NCBI GenBank assembly: GCA_002914845.1 | Contig: JXTC01000062.1 | Coordinates: 840,253 to 904,252, forward strand | DNA length: 64,000 bases | Origin: Trema orientale | Taxonomy: Eukaryota > Streptophyta > Magnoliopsida > Rosales > Cannabaceae | Direction of reading: 5' to 3' | Shown: piece after piece, positions 24,030 to 36,124 of the stretch | How the letters are laid out: the number at the start of each line of letters is the position of its first letter | Position numbering within the stretch: the first letter of the stretch is position 1 | The notes under the pieces: generated by a model | What the model saw: the letters and a program-made list of their open reading frames with translations, nothing else | Told to the model about the DNA's origin: nothing | The model's database searches: none | Position numbers and translations under genes: made by a program

Positions 24030-25267
24030 GCATTGGCCCCCTCATTTTTTGAAAATTATGTTTTTTATCCTGAATTTATATGAAAATTTTAATTTTATCT
24101 TTTTTTTGTCCTCCTAAATTTTTATAATTATAATTTTTGCTCTTTTCTTATTAAAAAAAAAAATCAATAATACACCTAATATGACCCACTAATTTTTTAA
24201 AAAAATTTTGAACTTTACTTATATTATTTTACACTTCAAAAATTTACTTTCATTTTGGATAATTTTTTTTTGGACTCACTTTAAACACTCAATTTAAATT
24301 TATAATAGTTTATGTTGATTAATGTATTTCAAAATTAGTTAAAAAATTTTTAGTATATGCCTCCTGAAAAAATTTTCTAATTTTCTAGTTTCGTCACTAT
24401 ACATAGGGCCATAATTCGGTAGGCAATTTTTTTTAACCTCTATAAATATTTATATATATAAGAATACATGCACTAATGGCACATGCACAGAGGGATATAG
24501 ATACATAATATTAAATACATCATGAGTGGTGAGTACAATAAATAATCTGTAAATTAAGCTCGTCGGTTCATTAAAGTAACATTAATAATTTCTGTTTATC
24601 CTGAAAAGCAAGAACCTTAATAGAATTGGTATGTTTGTCTGCGTGATTTTCTCGTTTCTTTATGACTGATTACTTTAATAACCTTTTTGTTAAAATTCCA
24701 GGCAAATGGTAACTTTTTTAGAACTATGCAATGCTTTTATTCTTGGTGTTTAAGGAAAAAATGTATATAGTTTGTCAACTTGGACCAAAAGTGGCACATG
24801 ATACATGGGTGGCTACTGGTTAGTGGATATTCCGAAAAAGAAAAAGTAAAAAAATAAGAAAAATAAAGTCGCAGACAGCCCATAGAGAAAGAAAGCAAAG
24901 TATAAATATATGAGTACTATACTAGCTAGGGTTATATAAATTAATTAAACCGTTAAATTTGGCTAGGAAAAAGACCTCCATGATAGAGGGTGGTACATCT
25001 AACATTTGCTATATAGGTTATTATGCACGCTAAGTGGCTTACAGCAAAGAACCAAAGACACATATATATACATACACATGTATATAAATATATAATTAAA
25101 AATGGAGGGTGTAGATCTGGATGGATCAACTTAGTGGGGTGTATTATTCTTTAGCACACTTGCCAAGGGGAATGTTTGTGGGACCCAAACAAAGGACCAA
25201 GGAAAGGAGGGTTTATCAGATCTTTCTCAATCTTTCACTTGGAGAAAAGAAAAGAAACAATAAATAA

Positions 25268-25274
25268 GAGAGAG

Positions 25275-25306
<32 letters not shown>

Positions 25307-25307
25307 C
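25268..25307. repeat. GA microsatellite
   Basis: A run of GA units interrupted by one GCGAG. Single-repeat GA tracts also occur at 28016-28035 and about 45654-45671 in gene leaders or promoters. Confidence 0.8.
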
Positions 25308-25526
25308 ATTGAAAGCAATGATCATTCGTGGAAATGGGACATTGTGATGAGTGAGTCTTCTAAACTGTTGGGTTTTGGATTTGGATTATATTTACAAACT
25401 CATTCTTCTCAGTCGGTGAGCTTTTTGGTTGCGGCAGGTTATGCTTATGGCTGCTCTAATTAATAACACAAAAACGTTTTGAGTTGGATTATATATGGTT
25501 GCCAATTCAATAGGTATTTTTTTTTT

Positions 25527-25527
25527 N
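25527..25527. other. Undetermined base (N)
   Basis: The only ambiguous base in the window, directly after a run of ten or more T. It marks a homopolymer or gap-closing uncertainty rather than biology. Confidence 0.95.
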
Positions 25528-26385
25528 AGATTGAGTTTGAGTCTTACCTGGCTAGATTATATAGCTAGCTAACTTTTTCAGTACTCGATCTCAAATATAT
25601 CACGTTTGCTTCATGTGGAGCTTTGCTGTAATGGCGGGAGAGATAATGATAATACTCTCTCAAAGATCATGACCCTTAATTATAAAACCAAAAAACCTGT
25701 CTAACTTAGGTATATAGAAATTTTCCAAGAAAACTTATAAATTTAAGTTGATGGGTAATTTAAATCTAAAAGAAAGAACATAAACATTATGACAAAAGTC
25801 TCTATTGCATATCCATTAAACTCCGTACAAAGTTTTACATTATACATTTATTTTTCTTTTCTTTTCTACCAAAGCCAACCAATAATGACACATAATAGGG
25901 GGGCTGTCCCATTGCTCTACATCTCTAGTACAATTGATAGAAGAAAATTACATACATATAACATAACTAAGTGTTATAATATACCCTAAAAAAATTTCTT
26001 GGTTCGTGACCTTGAAACTGATAAGCTCTTCTTCTATCCATTTATAGAGGTGTACTTTTACTTCCACATCAGTAGTAGTAGCTAGTCAGCCTTTTTCTGA
26101 AGCCAATCTAAAATAAGCTTCAAAATCCCACCATGTTCCAAAGACTAATTAAAGATCATGAGATGACCATCAAAAACTACTAAGAAATTAAGCAAATTAA
26201 AAGAGATAAAAGAAACCCATGTATCATCCTATGATCATTTGTTAGCTAGTTATCATGAAGAAAATCCAAACAAACATACCCACAATGAGAAAATTAATAT
26301 AAAAGTTAAAAAAAAAAAAGAAGCAAAACCTCATTAAAAAAAATTGAAAAAAGACCCCAATCTTTTTAAATTTTTTCATCTTTCT

Positions 26386-27818
26386 TTACCATGATCCTCC
26401 ACCCAACATTCCAGTCCAATACCCAGTTGAATCCCCTTGCTCCTTAGTATTCTGCTCAATCCCAGAATTGGTACTTGAAATTTGCTTCAAATCCTCAAAA
26501 GGAAACAAGAGCCTCCCACTATTAGTCTCTTGGACACTTGGCAGGCTCCCATAGGCTGTACTTCCAAGCCCATCAAGGGAAAAATTCAGGCTTGGCTTAA
26601 ATTCAGGTACTAAAGGAAACCCAGATGTGTATACTGAGGTACTGTTGGGATCTGGTACTGGAATTGGCATGAAGGAATTGAACCCTCTCGAGGTAAGGCC
26701 AGTAAGAAGCTCCAAAGCTGAGAAATGGGTTGTAGTAGTATTAGCAGTAGTGGTGTTACTAGTAGTACTGGTACTAGTAGGAGAGGTATTAGAAGGAGAA
26801 ACATGGGTCTTGTTGTTTTCAATGTTGGGTAATTGAACTTGAGAATTTATAGGTGGGAAACCAAGGTTTAGATCTTGGGCTTGGTTTATTAATTGACTAG
26901 TACTTGAAGGGTGTACCAGATCAGGGAGCCTAGTGATCATCTTTGATGAAGATGTTGTTGATGAAGATGATCTCTTGTTCTTCCTTGAGCCACCTCCAAC
27001 TGGGATGTTTCTGAGGGACCCACCTTCAGTCCAATACCTTCTACAATTCTTGCAAAAGTATCTGGGTTGGGTAAGGCTGTAGTTGTTGTAGTAACAAAAT
27101 TTGGTGTTGGTTGAACTGCACCTTGGGCAGTTTAGGGCTTGTTCTTTCTGAGGCCTTGTTTTCCTCTCTAAATTACCTGCTGATGAAGGTACCTGAGGCT
27201 TTGGGCATGAGTTTATGACTATTTCTTCTATTGGTTTCACCACAATTTCCTATATACACCACACCACCCGAAAAAAAAAAAGAAGAAAAAGAGAGATTAG
27301 AAAAAACTTCAAGATCAAATTACAAAGAGTGAATTTAAAAGAAGAATATATATGAAAGGAAGAAAGACAAAACAAAACAAACAAAAACAAGTTTAAGTTG
27401 CTTTTTTGCTTTTCTCCTAACAAAAAAAGAGAGTGAAAAAAAAATTATAAAAGGGAGACTACTCTTTTTTTCTTTTTTATCACATAAGCAAAAGATAAAG
27501 TGAAAAGGTTGAATATTGAAGAACCGATAAAAACTAAATCCAATTCAAGTGGGGACTTCTTCCACTATAACCCATATGAACATCATCATCTTTTTGCAGA
27601 AAGAATAAGAACACAAAAAAAAAAAAAAGAAAGAAGAAGAAGAACACCCTTTTCTCTCACTAATAATAATATTCTACCTCTTTTATGTAATTCTCTTGAT
27701 AAAAACAAGAAATTACAAAAACCCATAAAGAAAATCATGCTCTTAATTTAGGAAGATTATCAAAAAAACCAGCTTGTGATATTGATCTCTATACCTGTGG
27801 CCATTGAGCAGTATCCAT
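26386..27818 (-). CDS. Dof zinc-finger transcription factor, DOF4.6-like
   Basis: Two exons on the minus strand, 27818-27795 and 27249-26386, give 295 residues. The tiny first exon encodes MDTAQWPQ and joins in phase to '[11 protein letters not shown]', a start shared with Arabidopsis DOF4.6. The Dof finger lies at about 49-101: CPRC (49-52), 21 residues, then CKNC (74-77), the C2-X21-C2 zinc site, followed by '[18 protein letters not shown]' and 'SRKNKR'. Dof proteins are plant-only nuclear regulators that bind AAAG. The middle is rich in Ser and Thr. The C-terminus keeps 'LLFPFEDLK' and ends '[12 protein letters not shown]', motifs of the DOF4.6/DOF2.4 group, some of which act in vascular development; that role is inferred for this gene. 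The 545-bp intron has good GTATAG donor and TATATAG acceptor signals. Confidence 0.93.
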
Positions 27819-28061
27819 GGATGAAACTGAAGAGGAGGAAGGAAACTGTTATCGTGAAAGAGAGAGAAAGAGAAAGAGCTAGAGAGAGAAAAATAACTTC
27901 TTTTTTTTTTTTTGGTAGAGAGCTGTTCTAAAGCTGGGAAAGGAATGTTTTTGAGAGGGTTTGAGTGGACGTTCAATGTGTTTGTATGACCCCTCGCTTT
28001 ATGTGTTGGGAGTATGAGAGAGAGAGAGAGAGAGTGTGATATTATTTTGTGTTATATAACA

Positions 28062-28181
28062 TAGTAATATTATTCTTTTTCTTTTTTTTTTCTTTTTCAT
28101 TTTGGATTATTTTATTCTAAACTTAGTAATATTATTCTTTTTCTTTTTTTTTCTTTTTCATTTTGGATTATTTTATTCTAA
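28062..28181. repeat. 62-bp tandem duplication upstream of Dof gene
   Basis: Units start TAGTAATATTATTC at 28062 and 28124 and share a T-rich core and the tail 'CATTTTGGATTATTTTATTC'. They differ mainly in T-run length. It lies about 250 bp upstream of the Dof ATG, so it may sit in the promoter. Confidence 0.7.
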
Positions 28182-30429
28182 CTTCCCAGTGGGAATATTT
28201 GTCTGCAGATTTAATAATTTAATATGATTGTCACATTTTAAAAAGCTTTTAAATGAAACTTTGTGGGTGGCTAACTGGCTATAAGGCTTTGTATGTTCAT
28301 ACACATATATATTCACATATACATGCACTATATATATGCACACACTCATGTCTCATTGCAAAGGCTTTTTCTCTTTTCTGACCAGAAAAACTGGGGTTAG
28401 GTCAGATTTCTATGAGTTTTATTTGGTCAGCAAGGTTTCAGATGATTCCCTTTCTGCAAGGTGTTTTTTGGTCTAATTTTGTTTTTAGACACCATGGATA
28501 ATATTGATATTGATCTTGAGTTTTGGCTTATTATCATATAAAATATAAATGATAATTAAAGCGAAAAACATGAAAAATATGAAGCACAATATATATTGAT
28601 ATCACTTTAATTTCCCAAAGGAGAAAATAATTTATTTACGTTGAGATATATATAATGATGTTGCCTGCCTCCAGAAAATGGACTAAACTGCATTATCATC
28701 CAATCCAATTTGTTTTCCCCTTTGAAAACTGACTCCTAACATAATCATTTGATGGGTCATGTTTTGATGGACCAAAAATGAGCCAAAATGTAACTCACTT
28801 GTGTAAATTTGTCAATGGTTTAAATTCAAAACAATTTGGTTCTCATGAGTTGCTTAAATTTGTCAATGTTTAAATTCAAAACAATATGATGATCTCTACA
28901 AATATTATATATGTCTATATATATAAAGAACCAAATCACATTTGAATTCTCCTTCCAAACCCTAATAAATACATGTATTTTGGTTTTTTTTTTTTTTTTT
29001 AGGTTCTTTGTATCATTTCCTTTCTTTCCTTTTTCTTTTTGGCTGTATGTTGTTGGCCTCTTACTCCTTTTGAGACCCTTTTCTCAAACAGAGAAGCCAT
29101 AAATTCAGACCCAAAATTGCATGCATGATTTTTCAGGAACATGAAAAAAAGCGACTTGACTGCACCATTTTTACTTATTTTTTCAAAAGCCGACTTTTTA
29201 AGAACCCCCCATCACTTGCTAGCTCTAGCCAAACGAGGTACAATTTCAAACTACGTACTCATACTGAGCTGCATTGCCTTTTTTGGGTAAAAATCATGGC
29301 TAGAAAAGGTTATTAATTAGCGCTAAGCCGCTAACCAAACAAAAAAAACAAAGATGACAAAAGTTCTTTTCTTTACATTCTTTTTTAAAATTTATTTTTA
29401 TAATCACTGATTTAGTGGAACACTTGTCCCAATCAAGGATTTCTCGAAAAGAAAACTATGTACCGGAATTGATTAAGGGAACAACTAGACTACCGACTTA
29501 GCTGGCTACTACAATTATGGGTACAATGATGTTCTATAGTAATATTTTTTTTGTATATTGCTAAAGGGAAAATTTTATGCTCTCAAGTTACCAAAGTTCC
29601 AAATAGCGCTTCGCCACTTGGCTTCATATATAATATAAACATATACACATATATAAACTATAAATGCTGTCAGTCAAATCTTCTACTCCAAGTATATAAA
29701 TTTGGGGTGCTCATAATTCTTCCTATGATCATTGACACGCACATACATATAGATTCATACCCATATATATATATATATGTATAAATATATGAGTTATATT
29801 TATGTAGGTTAATTATATTCTGGTTTGGACTTAAGCACATGTATGCAAATAAAGTTAGCAGAAGTACATCTTATTCCGCAGTTCAGCGAAAGAAAAAGAT
29901 AACCTTTTTTGCTTGGGTGTGTGTTTTGCGAAAAAAAAGTACACCTTTATCTTTGTCCATATTTTTCTTTAAAGTTTTGACTACTCCAATCTAGAGTACA
30001 AAATATAGTGTCAAACCAAAATACGTGGAATGATGACGGATGCAAAACCATTCGTGAGTTTATTATGGTTATATGTGAGTACCAAAAGGTATATCATCCA
30101 TAATTATGAATAATGTTTTTGAATATGGTAGGTATATTTCTTTCATATTTTCTCAAATTTGTATTATTTTTAAGTATATATATATAATATGAAGTTTTCA
30201 TATATATATATATATACACACATTAGTGATTAGTATGTATTTTCTATCACAAAGTTCTTATTTCTTTTAGTTAGAAAAAGTGAACGACATTTCTCTTCTT
30301 CTCATAGCTATGATAGATCCATAGCCCATATACACACTTTTTGGATGCCCTCTTGATAGTTCACAAAGATACTAAGCGAAACACTGCCTAACATTTCACA
30401 TGCGCATAGCAGTTGTTTAACTTGTCACT

Positions 30430-30760
30430 TAAGATTCCAAAGTGTGTGACTGACACGTGCGCCACCCTGTTGGATGACAGATGTTGAGTTCAACGGCCCT
30501 GATTTGTTTGCTTTTGTCATTGTAATCATGTATTTGATTGATCAAAATGGACCCCACATACTTAATCAGTGGAGGCCCACGTGTGTTATCTTCCTTTCTG
30601 AACAATCTGCAGCTATACATGACATCATTAGCGTTACCGAATCATAGTTCCCTCTATGGCCCACCCTTAGTGCTTTCTCAACATTCGACACGTGTAGATC
30701 ATTTGACGGTTTGATCCTTACCATGATTTGGACAATTTCCCTCGTCCTAACTACCTTAAA
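30430..30760. promoter_or_regulatory. Promoter-like block with ACGTG and TCP words
   Basis: A GC-richer patch holds GACACGTGCG, CCCACGTGTG and GACACGTGTAG (ACGTG cores bound by bZIP and bHLH factors), GGACCCCAC and GGCCCACCC (TCP-like), and 'AACGGCCCTGATT'. It is about 2.7 kb upstream of the Dof start. No coding region accompanies it. Confidence 0.3.
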
Positions 30761-31105
30761 CTCTATATTGTCACAGTTAACTTTCTCAAATATAAAACCA
30801 TTAATTATTTGTCCTATCCTGTCAACCAATCATCTACCAATTTTTAATATCACAGTTTTGGAGACTGAACAAGATTGTTATGTTTGCATCTAAAAGAGGA
30901 AAACTAACAACTAAAAAAAAAAAAAAAAAGAATTCTATCTTGTAACAAATAAAGGAAATGTCTATGTGCGATTAATTTTGTTAAAAGTTTTTAGTAGCTT
31001 TTTCATGGCGTAATTATGTGAAAAGAAACAGATTTTCTAAGCCTATAACAATAAAATAGAATACCTATAGTACTTGTGGTTGGAATGTTAAAAAATAGTG
31101 TTGCT

Positions 31106-31125
31106 CCCCCCCACCCCCACCCCCC
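31106..31125 (-). other. C-rich tract, G-quadruplex-capable on minus strand
   Basis: Runs of 7, 5 and 6 C separated by single A. The minus strand thus has 18 G in three runs, enough for a quadruplex if the longest run supplies two tracts. It stands in AT-rich DNA with no gene nearby. Confidence 0.5.
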
Positions 31126-31216
31126 TCTTAATAAACACTATTCAAGTTGACTATTGAACAAAAATATTTTAATTGGAAAATGTAAGTGTGGTAACATTTC
31201 TTACATGGTATAAAAA

Positions 31217-31784
31217 GAGATAATGTTATAAAATGATCTTACACTTCATTTTGTTTTGACCAAATTTCTGTGTTTAATTCGCTAATATTAGAAAACCCAT
31301 TAGAATTTAATTTTTAATTATAAAAAAAACTTCTAATTTGACTACTTCTAAAATATGACCCTCTAATGTCGTTAAATTAGGGAAAGTGAGGGGAAGTGAT
31401 AAAATTACCCTTAGTGAAACGATTTAGCCTAAAAAAAGGTTAATATTGTTGTTCTCCAAACAATATTTTGATTTTTCTAAAGACCTAATAACTGATAAAA
31501 TATTTTCTAAACAACTATCCATAAATATAGACATAAATTAAAAATATAATATAAACAGAAATCTACTATTTAGTAAAGGGAAATTTTTTTTCATTTCTCA
31601 TCAATATTCTAAATTTAACTTATATGAAAAGGTCGGATTTTTAAAATAGTCAAATTATAAGCTTTTTCATTATTCGAAAAAACCAAATTCAATGGAATTC
31701 TCCCATATATTTCTTAAAACACACGGGATTGGAAACCAAAAAAAAAAAAAGACAAAATACAAGGCCATTTTGTAACATTATCTC
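31217..31784. mobile_element. MULE-like foldback element with 9-bp target duplication
   Basis: GTATAAAAA is repeated exactly at 31208-31216 and 31785-31793. The ends are inverted repeats: GAGATAATGTTATAAAATG on the left and GAGATAATGTTACAAAATGG from the right. More diverged inverted similarity continues for over 100 bp inwards (for example 'TATAATTTGACTATTTT' against 'CTTCTAATTTGACTACTT'). There is no transposase. Ends differ from the copies at 1549, 22817 and 61967, so it is a separate family. Confidence 0.72.
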
Positions 31785-34269
31785 GTATAAAAAGATAATA
31801 TATATGAATTGCCTCATAATTTTTTTTAAAAAAATTATAATTCATATAATTTATATTGTAATATTCACTTAGCCAAAAACATAAAACACAATTTAAATTC
31901 AAATTCTAAATTGATTGGAAACCACACACATATTAAGATAAAAGATACAACAATTTTACATACCAATGATTACTAGCCCACCTTTAAAGAAGACTACTCG
32001 CAAATGTTTACTAAGCGCTTGTTTGGATAATTATTATTATTTTTTATTTTAATGAAATGAAAGATGAAGATTTTCTCAAGAGTTTGCTTGAGATGATTCA
32101 ACCACCTTTTTCATTAAAAAGAAAGAGACATAAAATAAAAGTGTATCCAAGAAAATTTTAGTAAATATATATAATTATAATCTCAAGAGAGAATTGGTTG
32201 AAACTTGCAATAATTCATATATGCAATTTAATCATCCTAACAGATACAAAGTTCAGTAAAATTATGTGATGACGATCACTATAAGTGAGCAGAAGTCCTC
32301 CTTAATGTATATAGTCCAACATCAAATTTAATTTAAAGAAAAATGATACGAAACTGGTTCAACTAAAATTACAAAAGATTCATACATTTTGAATGCAATA
32401 AAAAAATATATAAAATATGTTTTTTTTAGTTTGGTAATATTTGCAAACTATATAATTCTGATAGCTCTTTCAAAAAAAAAAAAAAATTCTGATAGCAAAA
32501 ATTACAGTGACACATTGTAATTAATGTAGAGCGACATCTTTTAAATTAAAGTTACTTTTGTTGACAACACCTAAATTAAAAGAAATTCACAAATACCTCT
32601 TCTACCAGTTAAATTTGACTAAAAGTTAATTTTGGGCCTTAAAATATTTAATTAATTTTAAATTATTTACATTAAAATAGCAATAAAATTGTTTAAATTA
32701 AAATACGGGCAAACCTAACTAGTGAAATTTTATTGAATAGTAATTTTTTCTTTGAATAAATAAGAGCATAGCCACTTTTTTTTTTTTTTTTTGGGGCTAG
32801 TTAATTAAGCATAACAACTGTCTTTTTCCTCATTAATTTATGCGACCTTTCACATACAAAATGACTCTTTTACCCTCGGTTGAATAGCTTAATGCCCCCA
32901 AAACCAATCAATCTTCTCTATTCTTTCTTCTAGATATGATTTCTCTCTTTCAACCATGTTTCTCTCTCCTCGATCTCTACGACAGTATGCTCCTCTCTCC
33001 TTCCTCAATAATCTTCTTTCTCTGTCTAACAACGATCTTCTTTCTCCAACAGATTCTCTTTCTTCTCTCCCCCATTAACCTCTCACTCCTCTCTACTCTG
33101 ACCACACTCTCTGCTCGGGTTCTGAAACTTACATCTGTCATGGCCAAACCTCGCATATGCGCAGTCCAACAACTAACGTGCTGCTACATGTAGATTTAGA
33201 AGGAATTGTCTTTCTCCTCAAAAAGTGATAGATTCTAACAGAGGTGTTATGTTTAATTAATCAGTTTTAAAAAGTGACATTTGCCAACTTAATCTCTTTT
33301 TTTTTTTTTTTAAGTTTCAAGAAGCATAATTGTAACTATTTTTAGTTTAGAGGTGTGTCAAACTAATTTTCATTTTCTAATATGTTATGATTTAATTTGT
33401 TTACAAATACATAGGATACAACTAAAATCTTTTGTCCAATCTATCCATTTCCCTCTAGAGACTTCATTGTTCTGTTTATGTATACCTCTCACCTACCTAG
33501 ATTTTCACACCATATGAGAGGCGGTAGGACTTTTCTTTAATTTATACTTCAATAATATTTCTCGATATCTAATGCATTTATTACCATTAAGCTATATCTA
33601 CGGACGTTATGTCCTATCTAATTCTAAATCTATGTGTGATGATATATATATATATATTATAGTGGTTTTTTTTCAAATCTGAAAATTTTAAGGTCTTGAT
33701 TCGAAAGAATAATTTATCTAATCAAAGGTCGATTGCTACAAGAGATGCGTTTCATCAATTGAAAGAGCCAACTCTAGTAATAAAATGTTTTCAAAGTCCA
33801 GATTTGAAAGATTTTATCTAATCGAAGGTCCGTTGTTACATGAGATATATTACAAAAGTCCCGTATAGAAGCTGCTTTTAGCTTTTAAAAGTAGTTAGAG
33901 AAAAAATGGCGAGGGATGTGGTAAATTTCTGCTTTTGGTCAGTAGATTATAAAAGTTGTTATTTAACTACTACTTTAAGCAGAATAGAAGCAATATAAGA
34001 GTCGTTTTTCAAAATTAATTCTGCTGCCATAGTATAAATTGCTTAAAATATCACTCTAGAGCACACACAACATTTAAAATCTTAAACTTTCTAATTAGTT
34101 TTTTCAAATTTTATTATTCTCATTGAAGTTTTTAGAATGATATAATATCCATTTATTGATTTTAACATGAATTGAATCCCTAAAATTAGATAAATATTTG
34201 GATTTTTTTTTTCTGCGAAATACAAATACACAATACTATTATAAATATACATATCTTTTCCACACCGAT

Positions 34270-34840
34270 TTTGGCCCTACTGTAGTATTACTTTCAAACA
34301 CTTGTAGCTGCAATAGTGGACTTTTTGCTTCCACTGGTGGTAATGTAAACAAAAGAACCGCAGCAAATGGCGGCGAACAGAGGCCGTCGATATGGGGCAT
34401 ATTTTCTATGGTGGGGGCCAAACCCAAAATACGCAAAAACCAGCACCGTCCGCTTCCGGCCCAAATCAGAGTCGCGCCACGACGTGGACCCTACAGTAGT
34501 CCACATGCACAGGCGCACACCCAAGCCCATTCCCCCCAGATAAAATAGGCGGTGCTAATGAGTTGGATGTGGGCCCCAGAGATTTTAGCCATGGGCCCCA
34601 CAACATCTTGCACCTCTCCCGCGCGTGCCCACAACTGCCCCACAATAGTTTCAATTCCTTCCTCAAAATCAGGTAACGAATCCAACAACAGCCGTCCGAT
34701 CAAAGAATGTTCTCATAATCTTAACCTGATGATGTCACGTGATCGGCCCAACCCCCACGTGGACCGCATGTGGTAGTGCGTAACACGTCAGCAGAAAATA
34801 GAAAGAGAGGGGGAGAGAGAGATTTCTTCTTATTATTATA
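34270..34840. promoter_or_regulatory. Promoter-like GC-rich block
   Basis: This is the most GC-rich intergenic patch in the window. It carries GTGGGCCCCAG and ATGGGCCCCAC (TCP-like), GTCACGTGATC, CCACGTGGAC and AACACGTCAG (G-box and related cores), 'GCCGTCCGATC', and a purine tract before 34830. Several short frames cross it on both strands, none convincing. It may be a distal promoter or a noncoding RNA locus. Confidence 0.35.
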
Positions 34841-36048
34841 TGCAACTTGGTTTGGTTGGGTTGGAGGGTTTAATTTATGAAATGAAATTGAAATGAACCA
34901 CTTTTTTTTTTTCGAAGCCTCTGTGGTTTTGGTCCATGTAAAAGCATATATATTAAAATTTTAAAATGTTAAGATTATGTGATATTTTGGTTATTGGTCA
35001 ATTTCGTCCGTCGGATTGGGCCACAGTCCTTTTTGGAAAAACCAGCGTAGAAAGATTTTAATAGGACCCACTAAATCTTAGTTGCACTAGTATTATTATT
35101 AGTATATATATACTGACTGAGTGGGGAGGAAGGTAGGGGAATAAAATTGAATCTGACATTCCAATTGTGTCCATTTATTTTATTTGTGGTCATAATAAAG
35201 TGCAGCCCAAACTCTATCCCCTCCCCCCACCTTTTTTCTTTCCTTTTTTTTTTTCTTCAAATTATATTGTTATTACAAAAACATGTTCGGTTAGATGGAA
35301 TATGAAAAATGTATATACACAATTTTTCTAAGTTCTCCATGCTAAATTTATTTAGATCAGAAAAAATTTAATATATTTGAGTTGCAAAAAGGGGGAAAAT
35401 TAAGGCGTAATTTCATTAATTCTAAATGTCTTGAATTTAAAGTCTACAAACTAGACCATATAAAATAATTAACATCTATTAAATATTTGAAGCATGCAAA
35501 GTATGTACGCAAAAAAAATTCATGCTTAAGAGCCAAGTACACGAGGGAAGGGAATGCTTTTTTTTTTTTTTTTGAAGAGAGGTTAGGGAATGTTAGAATA
35601 GAGAAGGCGGCCTTATATATGCAACACGTGTCAAATTTGTAAAATTGCAAATTATTAAATTATTATTAGATAAAACATAGGCTTCAAAGTGTGGAGGCTA
35701 TAATTGAAATAGGGAAGGCCGGCGCATCAGAAGGGACCACAAGGGAAAGTCTGCCAAATTCTATTTGAGGTGACATTATTATATGGTTAGTTTATGATGC
35801 TAATTTACTAAGATTTTGAATAATCAAAACTATACGGAAGAAGGAAAATGATCAACATCAATCACTTTATTATTTAAATATAAAATTTATTGTTTTCTTT
35901 CAAAGTTTATGCATAATGTAATCTGTTACATGGAAAAAGGGTTGCTAAAGAGGAAAACAAGGGTACTATCTTCTTCTTCTTCTCTCTCTCTCTCTCTCCC
36001 TTTTTTTGAAAGCAGGGTACTATCTCAAATGACAGAGTAGAATGAAAA

Positions 36049-36124
36049 AGTAACATAACTTTAATGTAATTAGTAACATAACTTTAATGTAATTGGTACT
36101 AAGTAACATAACTTTAATGTAATT
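36049..36124. repeat. Three copies of a 23-bp unit
   Basis: AGTAACATAACTTTAATGTA with ATT following occurs at 36049, 36072 and 36102, the last two separated by seven extra bases. The copies are identical. Confidence 0.75.

Larger units (their letters stand above)
19911..26385. other. Gene-free stretch between ORM and Dof genes
   Basis: About 6.5 kb between the 3' ends of two convergent genes. It holds a MULE-like foldback (22817-23184), a SINE (23672-23853), duplications at 23431-23500 and 23967-24029, an AT run (20312-20331), a GA run (25268-25307) and one undetermined base (25527). The region 20735-21245, beginning GGCATGTTTGGATACA, resembles a worn MITE but I could not define its other end. 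No credible coding region was seen. Confidence 0.55.

Noticed and set aside
32936..33193. 85-codon CT-rich open frame
   Set aside because: Hydrophobic Leu/Ser composition follows from CT-rich DNA; no family, splice or promoter support.
34198..34776. Several overlapping open frames on both strands
   Set aside because: They arise because GC-rich DNA has few stops; none resembles a protein family.
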